Below are positions 45,492-53,523 of a DNA stretch of 64,000 nucleotides, one piece after another. The DNA lies in assembly GCA_934339365.1 (NCBI GenBank), contig CAKRHW010000007.1, positions 7,635-71,634 on the forward strand, written 5' to 3'. The position numbers and the translations under genes were made by a program. The first letter of the stretch is position 1. Each line of letters begins with the position of its first letter. The notes under the pieces are model-generated. The model searched no databases and was not told where the DNA came from. It worked only from the letters and a program-made list of their open reading frames with translations. Origin of the DNA: an uncultured Lachnospiraceae bacterium. Its GTDB lineage: Bacteria; Bacillota; Clostridia; Lachnospirales; Lachnospiraceae.

Positions 45492-45908
45492 CTAAAATCT
45501 CTGTATCATTCTTGCAATCTCCATCACTGCTATCTTCAGCATCACACCCCCTGACATTACATAAAACCATATTTCTCGCATGTGCTGTGATTTTGCTATT
45601 GGCGTAGCAATTGCAGCGATTATAATGATTGCTGCTCCGACACATCCAATGATGTTTGGAACACTCACAAGTGAAAATATACCGGGATTACAACTTCCAT
45701 CTATCGTATACTGAATCGTTTTATCCAGTCCGTCTCTTGCAGCTGCAAAACAACATATAACAAGACCATATAACAAAACAAACAGACTTCTTCTGCCCCA
45801 GAAATTTATGTTGCTTCTGCTACCTATAGAATATCCAATAAATCCTGCTAATGATAAAATCATAAGTGTAGTGACCGTTGTAACCATATTTCCAAAATAA
45901 AGTTTCAT
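45492..45908 (-). CDS. Hypothetical four-helix membrane protein
   Basis: This 138-residue protein has four hydrophobic segments (about 8-28, 41-58, 80-103 and 112-130), consistent with an integral membrane protein. I do not recognise the family. A GGAGG site precedes the ATG, and it lies 15 bp after the flavodoxin-domain gene, so the two are probably co-transcribed. The extracytoplasmic loop between helices 2 and 3 contains one Cys and several charged residues. No function is proposed. Confidence 0.7.
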   Translation of the reverse strand: MKLYFGNMVTTVTTLMILSLAGFIGYSIGSRSNINFWGRRSLFVLLYGLVICCFAAARDGLDKTIQYTIDGSCNPGIFSLVSVPNIIGCVGAAIIIIAAIATPIAKSQHMREIWFYVMSGGVMLKIAVMEIARMIQRF

Positions 45909-45923
45909 CCGTTTCGCCTCCTT

Positions 45924-46430
45924 CTAATCCACGCTTTTATACCACTCAACGATTGCTCTTAAATTTTGTACAGACACTCGCTTGCCGCCATTTACCATCA
46001 TATCTAACATATCATCTTCTTCCGGTGTGCGGTCGGTTTTAGCTGCTAATCCTTTTCCGGCAGTTTTAACCATAACATTCATCATAAAGCGATACACTCC
46101 ATGAAGTTTCTTCACATCAAAATTTCCTTGTAATGTAAATAGCGGAATCCTCTGTGGAATTGTATTTTTATCCCTGAGTTCCTTTAGCTGTGTACCTGTC
46201 TGTCCCATGCCGACACCACAAACTGCACTGATTTTATACTTTTTTGCTGCCTCTTTGTATCCTTTGATTCCTCCTGCCATAATCCATCCAAGATAAATAA
46301 TTTCGGTACCGGCAGATACCTTACTTTTTGCCTGCTGTAAACTAAGTACCGGCAAATGCAATTCCTTACCTAATAAGTTTGCATATTCTGCTGTGCTCCC
46401 GGTATTTGATGTATATATAATTGCTTTCAT
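45924..46430 (-). CDS. Flavodoxin-domain protein
   Basis: This protein of 168 residues begins MKAIIYTSNTGSTAEYANLL, in which TSNTGSTA is the FMN phosphate-binding loop of flavodoxins. The body resembles flavodoxin_5/HemG-like domains, which include protoporphyrinogen oxidase, but the substrate is uncertain. I choose the ATG at 46430 because GGAGGAG lies just before it; the in-frame ATG at 46457 lacks a ribosome site and adds non-family residues. It follows the GNAT gene and precedes a membrane protein gene, all on the minus strand. Confidence 0.8.
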   Translation of the reverse strand: MKAIIYTSNTGSTAEYANLLGKELHLPVLSLQQAKSKVSAGTEIIYLGWIMAGGIKGYKEAAKKYKISAVCGVGMGQTGTQLKELRDKNTIPQRIPLFTLQGNFDVKKLHGVYRFMMNVMVKTAGKGLAAKTDRTPEEDDMLDMMVNGGKRVSVQNLRAIVEWYKSVD

Positions 46431-46484
46431 TTTTTTCTCCTCCATAAATTCTTCCATTTCTTTCTCACATACGCAAGAAGCAGA

Positions 46485-47231
46485 TCAGGCCCGGACGCCC
46501 GCCAGTGCCAGAAATTTCTTTTCTGACTGAATGCCCTGGGTCAGAAATTTGCCATCGCGGAACAATGCATAGGTTGTGACCGGAGCAGGAACATTCCGGG
46601 CACTCTCTTTGTCCGTAATATGAATGGCTTTGAACAGGATGCCGTATTCCTTCGCCACTTGCTGCACCTTTGGCACCCAATAGCAGGTATACGGACACTG
46701 GTCTGTATAATAAAGGACAAAGCCGTCCCCCGCCACTCTGGGATGTTTGGCGCATTCTCTGAATTTCGGTGGCTGTGTGGTCGGTTCAAGGGGCAGGTAC
46801 ATGAGATTGATACCACAGTCGGATATGTCTGCGGTCTTGAAGCCCTTGTAGGTCAGGAACTTCGGATCAGCGAGAAATTCCCGTTTCCGGCCTTCCGCAC
46901 ACAAAATACAAATCCCTTTTCGCCACTGTGCCTTGGCATCCCGGATACATTCCTCCAACAGGTCATTAGCGTATCCATGTCCCTTCATGGAACCAGAAAC
47001 CCACAGACAGTTAATGTAGAGCCAGCCTTCTGCCTCAATGGGCACCCAGGCATTTTCCGCCGGAATGTATTCAATAAAGCATTTGCCACGCTCTTCACTG
47101 CGATAAAAAACAAGCCCCTCATCAAAATGCTGCTTCATCCATTCCTTTTTAGCAAGACTTTGCTTGCCGGACATGGCACAGCAAATATGTTCTTTGTCAA
47201 TATTTTCTTTTGTAATCCGAATGTAATTCAT
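46485..47231 (-). CDS. GNAT-family N-acetyltransferase with YoaP-like C-terminal domain
   Basis: This 248-residue protein has an N-terminal GNAT domain; WLYINCLWVSGSMKGHGYANDLL is the acetyl-CoA-binding beta4/alpha3 with its RxxGxG-like turn (here MKGHGY). A C-terminal YoaP-type domain contains YYTDQCPYTCYWV, a thioredoxin-like CxxxC, and PVTTYALFRDGKFLTQGI. Its codon use and base content are clearly more GC-rich than both neighbours, which points to recent transfer. It sits after the tetR-KTR terminator. The acetyl acceptor is unknown. Confidence 0.85.
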   Translation of the reverse strand: MNYIRITKENIDKEHICCAMSGKQSLAKKEWMKQHFDEGLVFYRSEERGKCFIEYIPAENAWVPIEAEGWLYINCLWVSGSMKGHGYANDLLEECIRDAKAQWRKGICILCAEGRKREFLADPKFLTYKGFKTADISDCGINLMYLPLEPTTQPPKFRECAKHPRVAGDGFVLYYTDQCPYTCYWVPKVQQVAKEYGILFKAIHITDKESARNVPAPVTTYALFRDGKFLTQGIQSEKKFLALAGVRA

Positions 47232-47257
47232 AAATTATTCCTCCTATTATTAAAAAA

Positions 47258-47294
47258 CGCAGTACATAATTGTTATATTACAATCTGCACTGTG
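47258..47294 (-). terminator. Terminator of the tetR-KTR operon
   Basis: An imperfect long stem with arms CACAGT / ACTGCG and ATTGT / ACAAT is followed on the minus strand by TTTTTT. It starts 3 bp after the KTR stop codon. Confidence 0.75.
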
Positions 47295-47296
47295 TC

Positions 47297-47473
47297 TTAG
47301 CGTCTGGCTTCTTTCACTATAAATTTTTCTGCATTAATCAGGCTTTCTTCTTTGCATTTTGGACAAAACAAAGGAAAATTTGCAAGCACCGTATCTTTCC
47401 TTAATTTCACTCTTGTTTTACTTCCACATTTCGGACATAAAATCCATTCCTGTCGCTCTGATACTTCATTCAA
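47297..47473 (-). CDS. Cysteine-rich KTR domain mini-protein
   Basis: This 58-residue protein has two zinc-knuckle pairs, CPKC in ILCPKCGSKTR and CPKC in FPLFCPKCK. This is the cysteine-rich KTR domain often found on integrative elements of gut Clostridia. The probable start is the TTG at 47473, preceded by GGTGA; no in-frame ATG is available because a stop lies two codons upstream. The gene lies 14 bp after the tetR stop and ends at its own terminator. It probably binds zinc; a function is not known. Its presence hints at mobile-element ancestry. Confidence 0.75.
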   Translation of the reverse strand: MNEVSERQEWILCPKCGSKTRVKLRKDTVLANFPLFCPKCKEESLINAEKFIVKEARR

Positions 47474-47487
47474 CTCACTTCACCCTT

Positions 47488-48102
47488 TCATCTGATTTGC
47501 ATCTCTCTGGAGAAATGATCCATGTGCTCATCGAGAAGCTTTATCACCTGGCTCTTGTCATTCATTCCATCATATATACTGTAAAGTAAAAAAATGGGTC
47601 CATAAAAGTCAAGTGCTACTTGTCTGGCTTTCCCTGCATCCTCCAACATTCCTGAAAACAAGGCTTCGATATAAGATAATGGTCCGCTTGCAAGGTAATT
47701 CTGATATAACTGTGCCATCTGTGGCTCTCTGTACTGTTCCAAAGTCAGCATCTTACGAAAACAGCTTGAAAACTCTTCCTCTGTCCAATGAAGGAACTGC
47801 ACCTTTGTAAACTGCTTGATCTTATCAAATACCGTTTCTTTATACTCGGCTGTAACCTTTTCCAGATCACCCTCCGGCATTTCATACTGCTTTACTCTCT
47901 CTCTATCCAATTCATTCATTTTTTCAATAATACTGTCTAATATCTCCTGCTTACTTTTATAATGCTTATACAATGCAGCCTTGGTCACTCCAAGCTTCGA
48001 GGCAATATCATTCATGGATGTTCCCATATATCCACTCTGTGCAAATAACTTCAAGGCTTCTTCTAGTATTTTTTCTTTTGTGTTCTTTGCTTTGCTTTCC
48101 AT
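47488..48102 (-). CDS. TetR-family transcriptional repressor
   Basis: This 204-residue protein has a classic TetR N-terminal helix-turn-helix (residues 8-55: KILEEALKLFAQSGYMGTS, then KLGVTKAALYKHYKSKQEI) and a helical ligand-binding domain. Its promoter contains two palindromic sites with matching half-sites, one filling the -35/-10 spacer, which predicts autorepression. It is co-transcribed with the KTR mini-gene. No efflux pump adjoins it; the eroded sequence on its other side (small membrane fragment, flavodoxin pseudogene) may once have been its target. Confidence 0.92.
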   Translation of the reverse strand: MESKAKNTKEKILEEALKLFAQSGYMGTSMNDIASKLGVTKAALYKHYKSKQEILDSIIEKMNELDRERVKQYEMPEGDLEKVTAEYKETVFDKIKQFTKVQFLHWTEEEFSSCFRKMLTLEQYREPQMAQLYQNYLASGPLSYIEALFSGMLEDAGKARQVALDFYGPIFLLYSIYDGMNDKSQVIKLLDEHMDHFSREMQIR

Positions 48103-48132
48103 ATTTCTCTCCTAAATGAACCCTATTGGTAA

Positions 48133-48181
48133 GTTACCTATTGGTTACTTCTATTATAGTTACCTATCGGTCACTTGTCAA
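48133..48181 (-). promoter_or_regulatory. Autoregulated tetR promoter with two operators
   Basis: On the minus strand a perfect TTGACA (complement 48176-48181) and a perfect TATAAT (complement 48153-48158) are separated by 17 bp. Two copies of GTTACCTAT-(T/C)-GGT(T/C)AC lie at 48133-48148 and 48159-48174. The second sits inside the spacer and the first covers the start-site region. The half-sites GTNACC / GGTNAC are inverted, as expected for a TetR dimer. Confidence 0.85.
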
Positions 48182-48226
48182 GTAAGTTACGAAGAATTTT
48201 TTTACCATGGAATACACCTATCCTCT

Positions 48227-48403
48227 TTATCTTCCTCTCAAGTATAAACTTGTTTTCAGCACAAAAAGCAGAAATGCCAGTGCCGTTGCATATGTCTCTC
48301 CTGTCAATGCCAGAAACAGTACCGTTACTACGCTTAACAAATTGGAGAATATAATTATCATCTTGTATCCCTTTTCAATTTTTAACTTCGTAAATTTGCC
48401 CAT
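48227..48403 (-). CDS. Small two-helix membrane protein or gene remnant
   Basis: An open frame of 58 codons from an ATG at 48403 encodes a short basic N-terminus and two hydrophobic segments (about residues 15-33 and 39-52), ending in Arg-rich sequence. There is no convincing ribosome site, and the same frame continues open a short way upstream without another start. It lies between tetR and a flavodoxin pseudogene on the same strand. It may be the tail of a decayed membrane gene; I do not recognise the family. Confidence 0.35.
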   Translation of the reverse strand: MGKFTKLKIEKGYKMIIIFSNLLSVVTVLFLALTGETYATALAFLLFVLKTSLYLRGR

Positions 48404-48467
48404 CCCATCATTTCCAGAATCAACTGTTCCATATCAACGATTAGTGATATAAAAAAGTTTTATATAC

Positions 48468-48500
48468 AATAATGAGGCCGTATTCCACGACCTCATTATT
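48468..48500. terminator. Terminator after the flavodoxin pseudogene
   Basis: A perfect 10-bp stem (AATAATGAGG / CCTCATTATT) with further GCCG / CGA-type pairing inside is flanked by A- and T-rich runs on both sides. It lies 9 bp after the pseudogene's surviving stop codon. Confidence 0.75.
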
Positions 48501-48508
48501 TTCCTTAT

Positions 48509-48764
48509 CTAAGCATTAATACTGTCTATCCACTGATCAATTTCTTTTTTACTTGTTCTAAGAGTTGCCTCGTCAAACCGAATATTCATTCCTGGTTTTA
48601 CTTCTGCTCCTACACATATCTTGATTTACAACATCATTATAACTGCCTCTGTAAGGCTCTGCTGTATCAATCTGCAACAAATCTCCTCCGATTTTTTCAT
48701 GAATCATTTCTGCTATCTTTTTTGTATTTCCACCATAAGAATAAAATACTATAATTGGTTTCAT
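48509..48764 (-). pseudogene. Flavodoxin pseudogene with internal deletion and frameshift
   Basis: From the ATG at 48764, behind GGAGG, the frame reads MKPIIVFYSYGGNTKKIAEM and continues through YRGSYNDVVNQ, a normal flavodoxin start. Just after that the reading is lost. About 25 bp later another frame gives KPGMNIRFDEATLR to a stop at 48509, which is a normal flavodoxin C-terminus. The central 60-70 residues, including most of the FMN site, are missing. The gene must be inactive as a flavodoxin. Confidence 0.8.
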
Positions 48765-49001
48765 GTATACCCTCCAATTCTTTTCTCGTATTACATTTTT
48801 ATCAGTTACACAGTTATGATACATGTTTAACCTTACTTTAAGTCAAGTCCTTTTACCGACCAAATTATTAAATATAAAAATTTCAAAAGTTTATTCTATT
48901 TATCGATAAAATGTGATAAACTATTAGCAGTTTCTGGACGAATAGCAGTTATTTTGATAACCACTATCCGTTCAGATTAAGTTTATCAGGGAGGTATTTT
49001 C

Positions 49002-49454
49002 ATGTTTTATACAGTTGGTGAAATGTCAAAGATTTTAGACATACCAAGTTCGACTCTTCGCTACTACGATAAAATGGGACTTTTGCCTTTTGTAGAACGT
49101 TCCCCCGGTGGAATCCGTCTTTTTCAGGAAAAAGATTATGAATGGCTTCAGGTAATTGAATGTCTGAAAAAAGCAGGAATGTCTTTGAAAAATATTCGGG
49201 AATATATCACACTTGCCATGCAGGGCGATGAAACAATTGAACAACGCTTAGCATTATTTCAAAATCAGCGCCGGGTTTTAGAACAGCAGATGGAACAGAT
49301 GCAACATACCTTAGATGTCTTAAATTATAAATGCTGGTTTTATGAGACAGCAAAAAAAGCCGGCACTGTAAAAGTTCCCTCTTCTATGGATATTACAGAG
49401 ATTCCAGAACAGTTTCAGGAAACCAAAAAAAATTTAAATCTACATACGATTTAA
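49002..49454 (+). CDS. MerR-family transcriptional regulator
   Basis: This 150-residue regulator has a MerR winged helix-turn-helix (YTVGEMSKILDIPSSTLRYYDKMGLLP, then ERSPGGIRLF), a dimerisation coiled coil (about 80-115) and a short C-terminal effector part with a single Cys (NYKCWFYET). This subgroup is often annotated as AdhR-like or as regulators of aldehyde/redox-responsive reductases and cupins. A GGGAGG site precedes the ATG. The cupin gene starts 86 bp downstream and may be its target. Confidence 0.9.
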   Translation: MFYTVGEMSKILDIPSSTLRYYDKMGLLPFVERSPGGIRLFQEKDYEWLQVIECLKKAGMSLKNIREYITLAMQGDETIEQRLALFQNQRRVLEQQMEQMQHTLDVLNYKCWFYETAKKAGTVKVPSSMDITEIPEQFQETKKNLNLHTI

Positions 49455-49540
49455 CAAGTTGTGCTATACTAGAAATACAGCACTTAATAATTCACATGGC
49501 GTTTTTCGTGCCAGTAACATTTTTTACAAGGAGGTTTTTT

Positions 49541-49876
49541 ATGTCATTTATTAAAAACATTACACCCGAGGAAGTTTTAACTCTTGCAGATGAGGTTCAG
49601 ACACAGGCAGGACAAATTGTCAGCAAAACTTTAGCACAAAACGGTCATGTCAGCATTACATTATTTGCATTTTCAAAGGGTGAAGAAATCGGAACGCATG
49701 ATTCGAATGGAGATGCCATGGTTCTCGTTCTCGATGGAACCGGTCAGTTTACCATTGACGGAACAGATTATATTTTAAATGCAGGGGAATCAATTGTAAT
49801 GCCTGCCAAAAAGCCACATGCCGTATATGCAAAAGAAGATTTCAAAATGCTTCTTACTGTCGTATTTCCAGAATAA
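49541..49876 (+). CDS. Cupin-domain protein
   Basis: This 111-residue single-domain beta-barrel protein has the two cupin motifs. Motif 1 (GEEIGTHDSNGDAMVLVLDGTG) keeps a single His and lacks the usual HxH. Motif 2 (LNAGESIVMPAKKPHAVYA) keeps the PxxxPH pattern. Metal binding is therefore reduced and function is unknown. The ATG at 49541, behind AAGGAGG, is preferred over the upstream in-frame ATG at 49496. It lies between a merR gene and a membrane protein gene on the same strand. Confidence 0.85.
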   Translation: MSFIKNITPEEVLTLADEVQTQAGQIVSKTLAQNGHVSITLFAFSKGEEIGTHDSNGDAMVLVLDGTGQFTIDGTDYILNAGESIVMPAKKPHAVYAKEDFKMLLTVVFPE

Positions 49877-49906
49877 TATTCTAATAAAATAAAGAAGGCT
49901 TTACAA

Positions 49907-50695
49907 ATGAAACGTTATTATTTATCACATTACTTTAATTTTAAAAATGCCGGTATCTTTATGCTTGTATCTCTTTTGAGACTTTTTCTTGTATTGACCA
50001 TTGTCTTACTTGCCGCCAAATTAAAGATGCATTTTAACATTCGGAATAATGATTATTCCCATGCAGCAATCAAACGAATCAATCGTTCGCATAAAAGAAA
50101 AGAACTCTCTATTGTAGAAGGTTTTTACGAAATGGTATTTTCAAGTACTTCCGTTCTTTTATTTTTATCTTTGTATTATATCATTGATGAACGGATTCCT
50201 GAGGCAGCTTATTTTTGGAACAAATACCAGGATTTTATCCTGTTACTTTTTATTATTTTCTCTGTCTTTTTTACTGGAATCTTAGATCATGTATTTGTTA
50301 AACTCGATGAACTCAGTCCGGAACAGAAATCATCTATCCGACTGGTTTCTTCTTTCTACATTATTTTAATATTGTTTTACATTAAATTTATATACGATGA
50401 TTCGAATTATGATTCTTTGATTATTTATTTTATTACACTCGCAATTGGACGATTTTTATATTTCGATTTTACATTAGAAGACTTTTTCAGTACCATTATG
50501 GGTGCAATCAGAAATCTTCCATTTTTACTGCTTATGGGAACATATTCTGCTTTTGTATGCTGGTTTGGCTTTCATGTGGACTTTCTCCTTACTTCGAACG
50601 GAGTCATTTTAAGCACATTACTTGCACATATCTTTATGGATATTTCCATCTTTATTTTAGCAAAAACCCGTATTTTAAAATTAATCGTGAAATAA
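49907..50695 (+). CDS. Hypothetical multi-pass membrane protein
   Basis: This 262-residue protein has about seven hydrophobic segments, starting at residues 17-40 and ending near 233-252. Basic stretches after the first segment (KRINRSHKRKEL) suggest a cytoplasmic loop. I do not recognise the family, and no catalytic pattern stands out. It follows the cupin gene by 30 bp and ends at a strong hairpin, so it may share the merR-cupin transcript. Confidence 0.7.
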   Translation: MKRYYLSHYFNFKNAGIFMLVSLLRLFLVLTIVLLAAKLKMHFNIRNNDYSHAAIKRINRSHKRKELSIVEGFYEMVFSSTSVLLFLSLYYIIDERIPEAAYFWNKYQDFILLLFIIFSVFFTGILDHVFVKLDELSPEQKSSIRLVSSFYIILILFYIKFIYDDSNYDSLIIYFITLAIGRFLYFDFTLEDFFSTIMGAIRNLPFLLLMGTYSAFVCWFGFHVDFLLTSNGVILSTLLAHIFMDISIFILAKTRILKLIVK

Positions 50696-50698
50696 AAA

Positions 50699-50735
50699 AC
50701 ATCCGGTCAGAAAAATTTTTGACCGGATGTTTTTT
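50699..50735. terminator. Bidirectional terminator between the membrane protein gene and azlD
   Basis: A perfect stem (ACATCCGGTCA / TGACCGGATGT) is flanked by AAAAA and TTTTT. It separates convergent genes; the azlD stop codon lies at its edge. Confidence 0.9.
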
Positions 50736-51054
50736 AAATTCGTATCAATAACATATAACAAACTGTTCCAAGTAAAATACTAAGCAGCGTATTATGCTTC
50801 CATTTGTAAGTGACAAACACAACGAATACGGCGATCAACTGAAAGATACCATCTGTCCAAAAAGCCGTATTTACACTTTTTAAACAATATACAATTAAAA
50901 TTGCCATAATAGCAGAAGGTAAAATATCTCCCAATTTCCGCATTTTTTCCGGTATATTTCTCTCACCACGAAAAATAACAAATGGCAATGCACGAAGTCC
51001 AAATGTAATTCCTGCCGATATCAAAATCGCAATTAAAATCATTTTCACATTCAT
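50734..51054 (-). CDS. azlD: AzlD-family branched-chain amino acid exporter, small subunit
   Basis: This 106-residue protein has three to four transmembrane helices and the family segment GLRALPFVIF near residue 20, with IPEKMRKLGDILPSAIMAIL after it. AzlCD exports branched-chain amino acids or their analogues. It overlaps azlC by 4 bp (ATGA), so translation is coupled. The stop lies at the edge of the shared terminator hairpin. Confidence 0.93.
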   Translation of the reverse strand: MNVKMILIAILISAGITFGLRALPFVIFRGERNIPEKMRKLGDILPSAIMAILIVYCLKSVNTAFWTDGIFQLIAVFVVFVTYKWKHNTLLSILLGTVCYMLLIRI

Positions 51055-51764
51055 TTATGAGTTCCCTTTCGAATTATTTTCTTCTGTATCTCTCCATTCG
51101 TATCCAATAATAGGATTCCAGAAGTAAGTAATAATGCGGGAAGCATAAATGCCGTCTGTCCAAATATACACAAAGAAATGATTCCCATGATAAGACCTGT
51201 CACTGCCGGAAAATGATTCTTGCTTTTTTCCCACTGATCAATAAAAATAGTAACAAACAATGCTGTCATACAAAAATCAATTCCTTTTAAATCAAACGGA
51301 ATCAACTGTCCGGCCACTCCACCTATCACTGCTCCGGCCATCCAGTAACAACGACTCAGAAAAGCAACCCAGAACATGACATCGTTCTTTTGTTCTTCCC
51401 CTTCTAATGTACAGTTTACTGCATATGTTTCATCTGTCATGGTATGAATCATATATAGCTTTTTTCTTCCCATTTTTCGAAAATCTGACAAGAAAGACAG
51501 ACTATAAAAAACCTGTCTGCTATTCATCAGTAATGCCGTCACTGCAATAGTCACCCTGGAGGCACCACTGCTTAAAAAGGTAATGAGCACAAACTGAAAT
51601 GCTCCGGTATAAATAGTCAGACTCGCAAAAAGCGAGTAATACCAGTGTAATCTGGCATTCTCCATCATGATTCCATATACCATACTTACAAATAAATAAC
51701 TACACATAATTGGAACTGATTTTATAAATGCCTCTTTCATAATTGCTTTTCTTTGTTGTTTCAT
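51051..51764 (-). CDS. azlC: AzlC-family branched-chain amino acid exporter, large subunit
   Basis: This protein of 237 residues has about six to seven transmembrane helices and the AzlC motifs SVPIMCSYLFVSMVYGIMM, TGAFQFVLI and MNSRQVFYSLSF. I use the ATG at 51764; the in-frame ATG at 51812 would overlap gpmA and adds a basic tail not seen in the family. It is co-translated with azlD. The gene follows gpmA by 22 bp on the same strand. Confidence 0.92.
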   Translation of the reverse strand: MKQQRKAIMKEAFIKSVPIMCSYLFVSMVYGIMMENARLHWYYSLFASLTIYTGAFQFVLITFLSSGASRVTIAVTALLMNSRQVFYSLSFLSDFRKMGRKKLYMIHTMTDETYAVNCTLEGEEQKNDVMFWVAFLSRCYWMAGAVIGGVAGQLIPFDLKGIDFCMTALFVTIFIDQWEKSKNHFPAVTGLIMGIISLCIFGQTAFMLPALLLTSGILLLDTNGEIQKKIIRKGTHK

Positions 51765-51786
51765 ATGATATCTCTTCTCGTTTGTT

Positions 51787-52539
51787 TTATTTCTTTTTTC
51801 CCTGATTTGCAACCGCTTTCATCTTTGCTTCTACAGCTGCTGCATCTCCTAAATACTTCTGATCTAATACTTTCATATTCTCATCTAAATGATATACAAG
51901 AGGTACTCCTGTCGGAAGATTTCTCTCTACAATTTCTTCTTTTGATAAATGTTCTAAATACATCACTAATGCGCGGAGAGAATTACCATGTGCTGCAATT
52001 AACACACGTTTTCCTGCCAGTAACTGTGGTTTAATCTGTTCTTCAAAATATGGTACCACGCGGTCTATGGTGCATTTCAAACTTTCTGCTAATGGCAGTT
52101 CTTCTGGATCTACCTCTCGATAGCAGACTTGTTTTGCAGGATTTCTCTCATCTGTACTTTCTAAAGCTGGTGGCAAAACATCAAACGATCTTCTCCAGAT
52201 CTTTACCTGATCCTCTCCATATTTTTCTGCTGTCTCTGATTTATTCAGTCCCTGTAATGCACCGTAATGACGTTCGTTCAATTTCCATGTTTTTATAACC
52301 GGAAGCCATTCACGAGCCATCTCTTCTAATGCAAAATTCAGTGTGTGAATGGCACGCTTCAAATAAGAAGTATAACAAACATCAAAATCATATCCATCCT
52401 CTTTTAATAATTTTCCTGCCTGTCTTGCTTCTTTCTTTCCATTCTCTGATAACTCTACGTCTGTCCATCCGGTAAACAAATTCTCCTGGTTCCAGACACT
52501 TTCTCCATGACGTAATAATACTAATGTAAATTGACTCAT
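51787..52539 (-). CDS. gpmA: 2,3-bisphosphoglycerate-dependent phosphoglycerate mutase
   Basis: This 250-residue glycolytic enzyme interconverts 3- and 2-phosphoglycerate. The phosphohistidine motif LLRHGESVWNQENLFTGW is at residues 8-25, NERHYGALQGLNK near 85 contains the catalytic Glu, and AAHGNSLRAL near 184 holds the second His. Length and motifs match the dimeric dPGM of the histidine phosphatase superfamily. It starts a minus-strand run with azlCD. Confidence 0.96.
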   Translation of the reverse strand: MSQFTLVLLRHGESVWNQENLFTGWTDVELSENGKKEARQAGKLLKEDGYDFDVCYTSYLKRAIHTLNFALEEMAREWLPVIKTWKLNERHYGALQGLNKSETAEKYGEDQVKIWRRSFDVLPPALESTDERNPAKQVCYREVDPEELPLAESLKCTIDRVVPYFEEQIKPQLLAGKRVLIAAHGNSLRALVMYLEHLSKEEIVERNLPTGVPLVYHLDENMKVLDQKYLGDAAAVEAKMKAVANQGKKK

Positions 52540-52686
52540 AAATCTAATTTCCTCTCTGTAATATACAATATTGTGTTAGTCTTAACTAACTACTGATAGT
52601 ATACCATAAAGAATCAGATTTTCTAGAGCTCTATTATTCATTTTCTCTCAATTAGAACATAGCAGTCTCCTGCTATCTGTCTCATT

Positions 52687-53301
52687 CTATGACAGATATT
52701 GTAACATTGCCTTAGCAAGTCTTGCATGATTCTTCTCATCTAAATGCTCTCTGTCTGTATCGCTTGCTTCTGCAACATCTGATGCCGCTAAAAAATCACA
52801 CTGATGTTTTTTAGCGATTTTCTGATAAACATCCTTTAATCTTCTAGATGTCTGAACAGATTCTTCATCAAATTCCGGATCAAATCCTTCTTCGCCAACT
52901 CCTTCTTTTAAACAGATTGGTGAAACTAATAAAATTCGTATCTTCTCATTTACATTCTTAATCTGCTCAATTAATTTCTCAATTCCTAATCCAATCACTT
53001 CTGCCGATGCCTTATAATATGATTTACAGTCATTGGTTCCTAACATTAAAATCACCTGGTCTACCGGCTGATGGCTCTCTAAAATAGTTGGAAGTAATTC
53101 ACTCCCTCTTCTTCCATTGCGCAGGCGGTCCTGAAATACCGTAGTTCTTCCACACAATCCTTCTTCTATAATATAGTCACCTTTCTTCTCTAATTCTTTC
53201 TGTAAAATACCTGTCCAGCGGATATTCCTGTTAAAGCGGGCCTTCTGTCCCGGAACTAATCCATATGTATTCGAATCTCCAAAGCATAAAATCTCACTCA
53301 T
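52687..53301 (-). CDS. SGNH/GDSL-family hydrolase (arylesterase-like)
   Basis: This 204-residue hydrolase shows the SGNH blocks: GDSNTYG at residues 7-13 with the nucleophile Ser, a Gly in block II, MLGTNDCK near 84-91 with the block III Asn, and a C-terminal DEKNHARLA giving the Asp/His pair. There is no signal peptide, so it is cytoplasmic. Substrates of this branch include acyl esters and acetylated sugars; the true one is unknown. Confidence 0.88.
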   Translation of the reverse strand: MSEILCFGDSNTYGLVPGQKARFNRNIRWTGILQKELEKKGDYIIEEGLCGRTTVFQDRLRNGRRGSELLPTILESHQPVDQVILMLGTNDCKSYYKASAEVIGLGIEKLIEQIKNVNEKIRILLVSPICLKEGVGEEGFDPEFDEESVQTSRRLKDVYQKIAKKHQCDFLAASDVAEASDTDREHLDEKNHARLAKAMLQYLS

Positions 53302-53461
53302 ATCTTTTTCGTTCTATAATCAATAGAATGCTATTGTTTCAAGAACTACCTCCCTTCCTGTACTCTTGTTTATTCTTATTCCTACTATTTTACTAGGCTA
53401 TGTATAGATTATAAGTACTTTCTATATTTTTGTCAAGTTTTTTTCTATTTCTTAGCCATAA

Positions 53462-53507
53462 AAAAAGAAACAGCTGTTTCCCTCATAGGAAATCACTGTT
53501 TCTTTTT
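53462..53507. terminator. Bidirectional terminator upstream of the SGNH gene and downstream of the EAL gene
   Basis: A perfect 12-bp stem with arms AAAAAGAAACAG / CTGTTTCTTTTT has a second inner stem (GTTTCC / GGAAAT). It lies 17 bp after the GGDEF-EAL stop codon on the minus strand and would end that transcript. Confidence 0.8.
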
Positions 53508-53523
53508 CTCTTATATATTATTT

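Noticed and set aside
46620..47300. Plus-strand 226-residue frame opposite the GNAT gene
   Set aside because: It is an antisense shadow favoured by the higher GC; the minus strand gives a clear GNAT/YoaP protein.
48207..48452. Plus-strand 81-residue open frame after tetR
   Set aside because: No ribosome site or family resemblance; the opposite strand codes a more plausible two-helix peptide.
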